A DNA stretch of 9,041 bases. Source: Bryobacterales bacterium. Lineage in GTDB: Bacteria > Acidobacteriota > Terriglobia > Bryobacterales > Bryobacteraceae. Positions within the stretch are counted from its first letter, which is position 1, and each line of letters starts with the position of its first letter. The translations under genes and the position numbers were made by a program. Below are positions 5,442-9,041 of this stretch, piece after piece. A model generated the notes under the pieces. That model ran no database searches. It was not told the DNA's origin and saw only the letters and a program-made list of their open reading frames with translations. The DNA lies in the NCBI GenBank assembly GCA_003139735.1, contig PLGA01000120.1, positions 1 through 9,041 of the forward strand, written 5' to 3'.

Positions 5442-7112
5442 ATGGACGTTCGGACGAAAGCCGTTTTCTTTTTCGCGTTTGCCGCGGCCTTAGCCGCGGC
5501 CGGTTGCGGCTTGGCTCCCCAGCAAGCCAGGTTTCAGACGGCATTCCTGCCGCCGGCGCCGCATGCCGCCTTGGTTCTGGACACGCCCGAACCTCCGCCG
5601 GTTCCGCCGCCCAATGCGTTTCTGGACGGTGTCTCGGCCCTGCTTCCGGCCAACCCGGACGTTTCCCCGCGCAAGTTGCGGGCCGACGCCATGGCCCGGC
5701 AGGCCGACCAGCGCTTCCAAAGCGGCCAGCGATACTACCAGTCGAAGGACGTTCCGAACGCCCGCAGGGAGTTCGACGCCGCCGTCGATCTGATGATGGA
5801 GGCGTCCGGACTGAACCCGGACGGCCGCTCGGTCTACCAGGGCCTTTTGGACACCATGGTGGACGCCATTCACCGCCTCGACCTGGCCGGCATGGGCGCC
5901 GCCGCCATTGCCGAACAAGAGCGGTTCGAGAAGGCCCCCCTTGAAGACATCCTGGAAATGACCTTCCCCGTGGATCCCAAGTTGAAGGACCGGGTACGGG
6001 AACAGGTCTCGGCCACCATCTCCCAATTGCCGCTGGCGGTGAACGACGCCGTCCTCGGATATGTTCAGTACTTCAGCAATCGCGGCCACAAGAGCATGGT
6101 TTTCGGCCTGGAGCGTTCCGGCCGTTATCAGGCGATGATCCAGCGCATTCTGGACGAAGAGGGATTGCCTCAGGAATTGATCCGTCTGGCGCAGGCGGAA
6201 TCCGGCTTCATCCCCCGCGCGATGTCCAGTAAAGCGGCCGCCGGGATGTGGCAGTTCCTGGCCGAACGCGGGCAGCAGTACGGTCTGGCGCGCACCGCCT
6301 ACGAAGACGACCGCCTGGACCCGGAAAAGGCCACCCGCGCGGCGGCCCGCCACTTGCGCGATCTGTACCAGGAATTCGGCGACTGGTATCTGGCCATGGC
6401 CGCCTATAACTGCGGACCCGTCACCGTCGAGAAGGCCATTGCGCGCACCGGGTACGCGGATTTTTGGGAATTGCGGCGTCTGGGAGTCCTGCCGCTCGAA
6501 ACCACCAACTACGTGCCCATCATCCTGGCCATGACCATCATGGACAAGAATGCGGCCGAGTACGGCTTGGGGGATGTCCAGTTCGACGCTCCCCTCAAGT
6601 ACGACACGGTGGAGATTTCCGCGCCCACCAGCCTGGCCTTGATTTCCGATATTACCGACACGCCCGTTTCGGAACTGGCATCGCTTAACCCGGCCATTCT
6701 GAAGAGCGTCGCGCCGGCGGGCTACTCTCTGCACGTGCCTAAGGGCGCCGGCAGCCAGCTCAGCGTGGCCTTGCAACTGGTTCCCGGCGAGCATCGCGAC
6801 GCCTGGCGCATCCACAGCGTGGGTCCGGGTGAAACGCTGGCATCCATCGGCAAGCTCTATGGAATTGCGGCCGGAGGCATCGTGGCGGCGAACGGTCTCC
6901 ACTCCGCCGAAGCCGCGGAAGGCGATCGGCTGCTGATCCCCGCGGTCCCGCACCCCGTCGCGCCAGTCCTGCGCACGGCGGCGCGAGCGTCCGCCAGGAA
7001 GACCACCGCGCGAGCGTCTACCAAGACGCCCGCTTCGAAGGGATCCAAGACTCCCGTGGCCGCCAGTCCCGCGCACAAACAACCGGTAGTCCTCGCCCGC
7101 AGGGCTTCGTAA
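5442..7112 (+). CDS. MltD-like membrane-bound lytic murein transglycosylase with LysM domain
   Basis: This 556-residue protein should cleave the MurNAc-GlcNAc bond of peptidoglycan with 1,6-anhydro product formation, acting at the cell wall. The N-terminus (residues 1-22, AALAAAGC) is a lipoprotein signal with Cys22 as the lipidation site. A Pro-rich linker (about 38-60) and a helical, TPR-like stretch (about 85-125) follow. The SLT domain spans about 225-375, with the catalytic Glu253 in AQAESGF, then AAAGMWQF (266-272) and AMAAYNCGPVTVEKA (318-332), the family's conserved sugar-binding segments. A degenerate LysM-like unit lies at about 386-434 and a clear LysM, HSVGPGETLASIGKLYGI, at about 458-500; LysM binds glycan chains. 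The last 50 residues are a basic Ala/Lys/Thr/Ser tail resembling in composition the lysine-rich protein encoded next. A GAGGTGG Shine-Dalgarno (5434-5440) lies very close to the ATG. The long opposite-strand frame here is a shadow. Confidence 0.9.
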   Translation: MDVRTKAVFFFAFAAALAAAGCGLAPQQARFQTAFLPPAPHAALVLDTPEPPPVPPPNAFLDGVSALLPANPDVSPRKLRADAMARQADQRFQSGQRYYQSKDVPNARREFDAAVDLMMEASGLNPDGRSVYQGLLDTMVDAIHRLDLAGMGAAAIAEQERFEKAPLEDILEMTFPVDPKLKDRVREQVSATISQLPLAVNDAVLGYVQYFSNRGHKSMVFGLERSGRYQAMIQRILDEEGLPQELIRLAQAESGFIPRAMSSKAAAGMWQFLAERGQQYGLARTAYEDDRLDPEKATRAAARHLRDLYQEFGDWYLAMAAYNCGPVTVEKAIARTGYADFWELRRLGVLPLETTNYVPIILAMTIMDKNAAEYGLGDVQFDAPLKYDTVEISAPTSLALISDITDTPVSELASLNPAILKSVAPAGYSLHVPKGAGSQLSVALQLVPGEHRDAWRIHSVGPGETLASIGKLYGIAAGGIVAANGLHSAEAAEGDRLLIPAVPHPVAPVLRTAARASARKTTARASTKTPASKGSKTPVAASPAHKQPVVLARRAS

Positions 7113-7156
7113 TCGCGCGTCCGACAGAATTCTTCCGCAAAAAACTCATTTCTCTA

Positions 7157-7183
7157 TTGTCTCCTCGCAAAAAGGGGTATTCT
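7157..7183 (+). promoter_or_regulatory. Possible sigma-70-type promoter for the histone-like gene
   Basis: TTGTCT (7157-7162) resembles a -35 box, and TATTCT (7178-7183) matches four of six -10 positions, with a 15-base spacer that is shorter than the optimal 17. The stretch 7135-7200 is the most AT-rich part of the right half and lies in the 108-base gap before a well-defined gene start, which fits a promoter. The exact boxes are uncertain. Confidence 0.3.
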
Positions 7184-7206
7184 ATGTGTGATTGTGCCCT
7201 GAATAC

Positions 7207-7212
7207 AGGAGG
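7207..7212 (+). promoter_or_regulatory. Consensus Shine-Dalgarno of the histone-like gene
   Basis: AGGAGG is a full consensus match placed 8 bases before the ATG at 7221. It is the best ribosome binding site on the plus strand of this window, fixes the start codon, and suggests strong translation. Confidence 0.75.
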
Positions 7213-7220
7213 CTTGCTTA

Positions 7221-7796
7221 ATGTTTGATAGCCCAAAGTTCGCTCCCAAAAAAGAGGACGAAGAGATGGAAGACTTCCAGGACTACGAGGACGGAGAGCA
7301 CGCGGAGACTTCCGCTCTCGACGACCCCGAGGATGAGGAGGACGAAGAGGACGACGAAGAGATCATCGTGGTTGCCACCTTTACTCCCGTCGAACCGGCA
7401 GTGGCCCCCGCGGCCGCCGTCCCTGAAGGCGCGCCGCCGCCCGAGGCCCCGCCGAAAAAGCCCGTGAAAAAGGCTGTGGCCGCTAAGAAGGCTCCGGCGC
7501 CACCGCCGGCCCCGGCCAAGAAGGCTCCGGTTCCCCCGCCCAAAAAGGCTCCGGCCAAGAAAGTCGCGGTGAAGAAGGCCCCGGCGAAGAAGGCCGCGGC
7601 GAAGAAAGCCGCGGTGAAGAAGGCCGCGGTGAAGAAGGCCCCGGCGAAGAAGGCTGCGGTGAAGAAGGCCCCGGCCAAGAAGGTTGCGGCCAAGAAGGCC
7701 CCCGCCAAGAAGGCTGCCGCCAAGAAAGCCCCGGCGAAGAAGGCCGTGGCCAAGAAGGCGCCGGCCAAGAAGGCCGCAGTGAGGAAGAGGCGCTAA
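7221..7796 (+). CDS. Charge-segregated histone H1-like Lys/Ala/Pro-repeat protein
   Basis: The 191-residue product has three zones. Residues 12-47 are strongly acidic (ending in a nearly unbroken Asp/Glu block at 37-47), 48-78 form an Ala/Pro/Val linker beginning [11 protein letters not shown], and 79-191 are extremely basic. From 108 to 187 the basic part is 16 consecutive pentads, each starting KK (KKAPA alternating mostly with [15 protein letters not shown] or KKAVA), ending RKRR. Lys/Ala/Pro tails of this kind occur in eukaryotic H1, chlamydial HctB, Bordetella BpH1 and the tail of mycobacterial HupB, where they bind DNA and compact the nucleoid. DNA or RNA binding is inferred from this composition; no HU fold or other folded domain is visible. 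The acidic half might fold back on the tail and moderate binding, or recruit partners. Low-complexity similarity does not prove homology, so family membership is uncertain. The start is fixed by the AGGAGG site. Confidence 0.8.
   Translation: MFDSPKFAPKKEDEEMEDFQDYEDGEHAETSALDDPEDEEDEEDDEEIIVVATFTPVEPAVAPAAAVPEGAPPPEAPPKKPVKKAVAAKKAPAPPPAPAKKAPVPPPKKAPAKKVAVKKAPAKKAAAKKAAVKKAAVKKAPAKKAAVKKAPAKKVAAKKAPAKKAAAKKAPAKKAVAKKAPAKKAAVRKRR
7542..7781 (+). repeat. In-frame tandem repeat, 16 units of 15 bp
   Basis: This segment encodes 16 perfectly phased pentapeptides, each beginning Lys-Lys. Units vary at the third codon positions and at residues 3-5 (AAGAAGGCCCCGGCG-like and AAGAAGGCCGCGGTG-like units alternate), so it is a diverged coding minisatellite. 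Copy number could change by slippage without breaking the frame. Confidence 0.85.
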
Positions 7797-7810
7797 AAGA
7801 TCCTCGGTCG

Positions 7811-7852
7811 AGGGGTCGAGCTGGGGGATTTTCCGCCTCCCGCTCGGCCCCT
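7811..7852. terminator. Hairpin between convergent genes
   Basis: AGGGGTCGAGC (7811-7821) pairs with GCTCGGCCCCT (7842-7852) in an 11-bp GC-rich stem with one G-T pair and a 20-base loop. It lies 15 bases after the histone-like gene stop and 35 bases beyond the end of the minus-strand gene at 7887, so it could serve both. No clear T-run follows on either strand, so it is not a classical intrinsic terminator. Confidence 0.4.
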
Positions 7853-7886
7853 GGCCTATCTCGCGCAGGCCGATCTTGAGTAGTGT

Positions 7887-8129
7887 CTAACCTTCCTTCT
7901 TCACCACTTGCCGGCAGTGCTCGAAAAGATCGAGGAGCGCCTCCGCATGCTCTTCAGGCGAGCGGGCCGTGGTTTTTCCAGAGAATCCCGTTCCGGATTG
8001 CGCAGATTTCGCGTAGCCGGTGGTCACCGCGATGAACTTCATCAATTCCAGCGCGACTTCGTCTTTGCCGCGCGCCGCGCGGTCGGCTGGCGTATTTTCG
8101 GAATTGAGAGTGGGTTCTTCTTCCGCCAT
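7887..8129 (-). CDS. Small hypothetical protein, 80 residues
   Basis: The frame begins MAEEEPTLNSENTPADRAAR and ends EALLDLFEHCRQVVKKEG. I do not recognise the family. It has no signal peptide or membrane segment. The first 25 residues are polar and probably disordered. Two amphipathic helices are likely at about 24-40 (DEVALELMKFIAVTTGYAKS) and 58-78 (PEEHAEALLDLFEHCRQVV), joined by a Gly/Ser/Thr-rich loop. This suggests a small helical cytoplasmic protein, possibly a subunit or adaptor. The start is well supported: the minus strand carries AAGGAGG (8148-8142) and AAAGGA (8141-8136), the latter 6 bases before the ATG. It is divergent from the HipA-like gene with a 54-base gap, so the two may share a control region, and convergent with the histone-like gene. 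Confidence 0.7.
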   Translation of the reverse strand: MAEEEPTLNSENTPADRAARGKDEVALELMKFIAVTTGYAKSAQSGTGFSGKTTARSPEEHAEALLDLFEHCRQVVKKEG

Positions 8130-8183
8130 CTGCGATCCTTTCCTCCTTGTGGTACAACTCTAGGTTACAGCATCTCCCATCCG
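8130..8183. promoter_or_regulatory. Short divergent control region
   Basis: Only 54 bases separate the minus-strand ATG at 8129 from the plus-strand ATG at 8184. The minus side contains two purine-rich ribosome binding stretches (8136-8148). The plus side has no Shine-Dalgarno before ATG 8184, which is compatible with a leaderless or short-leader transcript. No convincing -35/-10 pair could be assigned on either strand. If the two genes are transcribed from here, their promoters must overlap, or one must lie inside the other gene. Confidence 0.35.
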
Positions 8184-9002
8184 ATGCCGCTAACGGCCAT
8201 CCGGCACGTACGAAAAATGCGAGGAGGCGCCCAAGCCCATTTGCTGGAGGCGGACGACCGCCATTGGTACGTCGTCAAGTTCCGCAACAACCCCCAGCAT
8301 CGCCGGGTTCTGGTGAACGAACTGCTTTCTTCGGCGCTTCTGGAGTATCTCCAGGTTTCCGCCCCGCCTACCGCGCTGATTCACGTCACCCCCGCGTTCC
8401 TGGACGCCAACCCGGAGCTCCACCTGACGCTCGGGACGGCGCGCATCGCGGTGGATCCCGGCTGGCACTTCGGCTCCCGCTACCCCGGCGACCCCGGCGT
8501 CACGGCGGTTTACGACTTCCTGCCCGATGCGCTCCTGGCGCAGGTGGTCAACCGGGAGGATTTCCGGGGCATCCTGGTATTCGATAAATGGGCCGGCAAT
8601 GTGGATGGCCGCCAGTGCGTCTTCTATCGCGCCATGGTGCGGCGCGACCGGGGCGCGGACCGTCCGGGCTTCGTAGCGCGCATGATCGACCACGGCTTCA
8701 CCTTCAACGGCCCGCACTGGGATTTCCCCGACTCACCCCTACAGGGCCTGTACGCACGCCGGCTGGTTTACGAGGGCGTGAGGTCGCTCGACGATTTCCA
8801 GCCCTGGCTCGACCAGGCCATCCACTTCCCGGAAGAAGTCATCGACCAGGCCTGGAAGCGCATCCCCCCCGCCTGGATCGAAGGCGAGGAAGACGCTCTC
8901 CAGGATCTGCTGGAGCGCCTCTTCGAACGGCGTAAGCGCCTGCCGGAGCTGATCTCCGCCTGCCGCCAGGGGCGTACGAACCCTTTCCCGGACTGGGTGT
9001 AG
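8184..9002 (+). CDS. HipA-like kinase-fold protein (HipA_2 type)
   Basis: From ATG 8184 the product has 272 residues and opens MPLTAIRHVRKMRGGAQAHL, the usual opening of a stand-alone HipA-like family (Pfam HipA_2, as I recall). Kinase-fold marks are a Gly-rich segment RGGAQAHL (13-20), the ATP-site lysine in YVVKF (K32), a Glu in the following helix (NEL, E46), a catalytic-loop-like FDKWAGNVDGRQ (133-144; D134, N139) and a metal-binding IDHGFTF (168-174; D169) similar in place to a DFG motif. FGSRYP (96-101) and FPDSPLQGLYARRLVYEGV (181-199) are further family segments. In HipA itself the kinase phosphorylates glutamyl-tRNA synthetase; for this branch neither the substrate nor a toxin role is known to me. 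No HipB-type helix-turn-helix gene is visible. The frame is open upstream to 7908, but that part covers the opposite-strand gene and lacks the family pattern. In other genomes such genes are, to my memory, often followed by a DUF3037 gene, which would lie beyond the window. Confidence 0.8.
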   Translation: MPLTAIRHVRKMRGGAQAHLLEADDRHWYVVKFRNNPQHRRVLVNELLSSALLEYLQVSAPPTALIHVTPAFLDANPELHLTLGTARIAVDPGWHFGSRYPGDPGVTAVYDFLPDALLAQVVNREDFRGILVFDKWAGNVDGRQCVFYRAMVRRDRGADRPGFVARMIDHGFTFNGPHWDFPDSPLQGLYARRLVYEGVRSLDDFQPWLDQAIHFPEEVIDQAWKRIPPAWIEGEEDALQDLLERLFERRKRLPELISACRQGRTNPFPDWV

Positions 9003-9010
9003 GGGGGGGG
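9002..9010 (+). repeat. G9 homopolymer at the HipA-like stop codon
   Basis: Nine consecutive G follow TA of the stop codon, the first completing TAG. Length change here would not alter the protein. Together with GGGG at 9023-9026 and GGG at 9029-9031 the strand is very G-rich. Confidence 0.7.
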
Positions 9011-9025
9011 CGTTGGCGAGTAGGG

Positions 9026-9041
9026 GTCGGGCATGCCCGAC
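9026..9041. repeat. Perfect 16-bp palindrome at the right edge
   Basis: GTCGGGCATGCCCGAC is its own reverse complement and ends exactly at the window edge, so it may be longer (preceding bases are GAGTAGGG). It lies 24 bases after the HipA-like stop codon, so it may belong to a terminator or a dispersed intergenic palindromic repeat. Confidence 0.5.

Noticed and set aside
5490..7082. Long 530-codon open frame on the minus strand opposite the transglycosylase
   Set aside because: It is a shadow of a high-GC gene: the translation is Arg/Gly/Val-rich with no recognisable domain, whereas the plus strand shows a full MltD architecture.
7283..7768. Minus-strand 161-codon Ala/Phe/Gly frame opposite the histone-like gene
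   Set aside because: It is the mirror image of the Lys/Ala codon repeat. It lacks a ribosome binding site, while the plus gene has a consensus AGGAGG.
7542..7781. CRISPR-like array suggested by regular repeats
   Set aside because: Units are 15 bp, contiguous, without spacers, and translate into a continuous Lys-Lys pentad tail.
7908..8183. Upstream extension of the HipA-like frame
   Set aside because: It is antisense to the well-supported 80-residue gene, and the family opening (LTAIRHVRKMRGG) begins right at ATG 8184.
8130..9002. Toxin-antitoxin module formed by the 80-residue gene and the HipA-like kinase
   Set aside because: Classical hipBA genes are co-directional with an HTH-containing HipB; here the genes are divergent and the small protein shows no evident HTH. 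Kept only as a speculative link.

Overview
This window looks like chromosomal DNA from a GC-rich soil-type bacterium, most likely an Acidobacteriota member of the Solibacter/Bryobacterales type. That placement is an inference from gene content: an ASPIC/UnbV (CRTAC1-like) beta-propeller protein, an EF-G2-type elongation factor, a lysine/alanine-rich histone-like protein, a HipA_2-type kinase-like protein and a protein start carrying the STGPRT..GKARS motif. No rRNA, tRNA, CRISPR array, integrase or transposase was found.

Layout. Bases 1-117 hold the 5' end of a minus-strand gene running off the left edge. Bases 118-470 have no convincing gene. A minus-strand SAM-dependent methyltransferase follows (471-1076). 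Its N-terminus appears to be cut off by a single-base frameshift near 1102-1104, with the missing start recognisable up to 1134. This left part looks less GC-rich than the rest by eye. Divergently from it, a plus-strand series begins: an exported seven-repeat beta-propeller ASPIC/UnbV protein (1304-3091), an EF-G2-like GTPase starting at a TTG codon (3225-5321), an MltD-like lytic transglycosylase lipoprotein (5442-7112), and a charge-segregated histone-H1-like protein made largely of pentapeptide repeats (7221-7796). A hairpin separates the last from a convergent 80-residue minus-strand gene of unknown function (7887-8129). A HipA-like kinase-fold protein (8184-9002) then runs divergently toward the right edge, which ends in a perfect 16-bp palindrome.

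How the genes work together. They read as separate single-gene units, not as one operon: the plus-strand genes are 100-135 bp apart, and there is a weak terminator candidate after the EF-G2 gene. Functions span export, translation, cell-wall turnover, nucleoid packaging and a kinase-like enzyme. I see no convincing new multi-gene system. The best items for a second look are the frameshifted methyltransferase start, the perfectly phased 16 x 15-bp repeat in the histone-like gene, the HipA-like gene without a visible HipB, and the unknown 80-residue protein.
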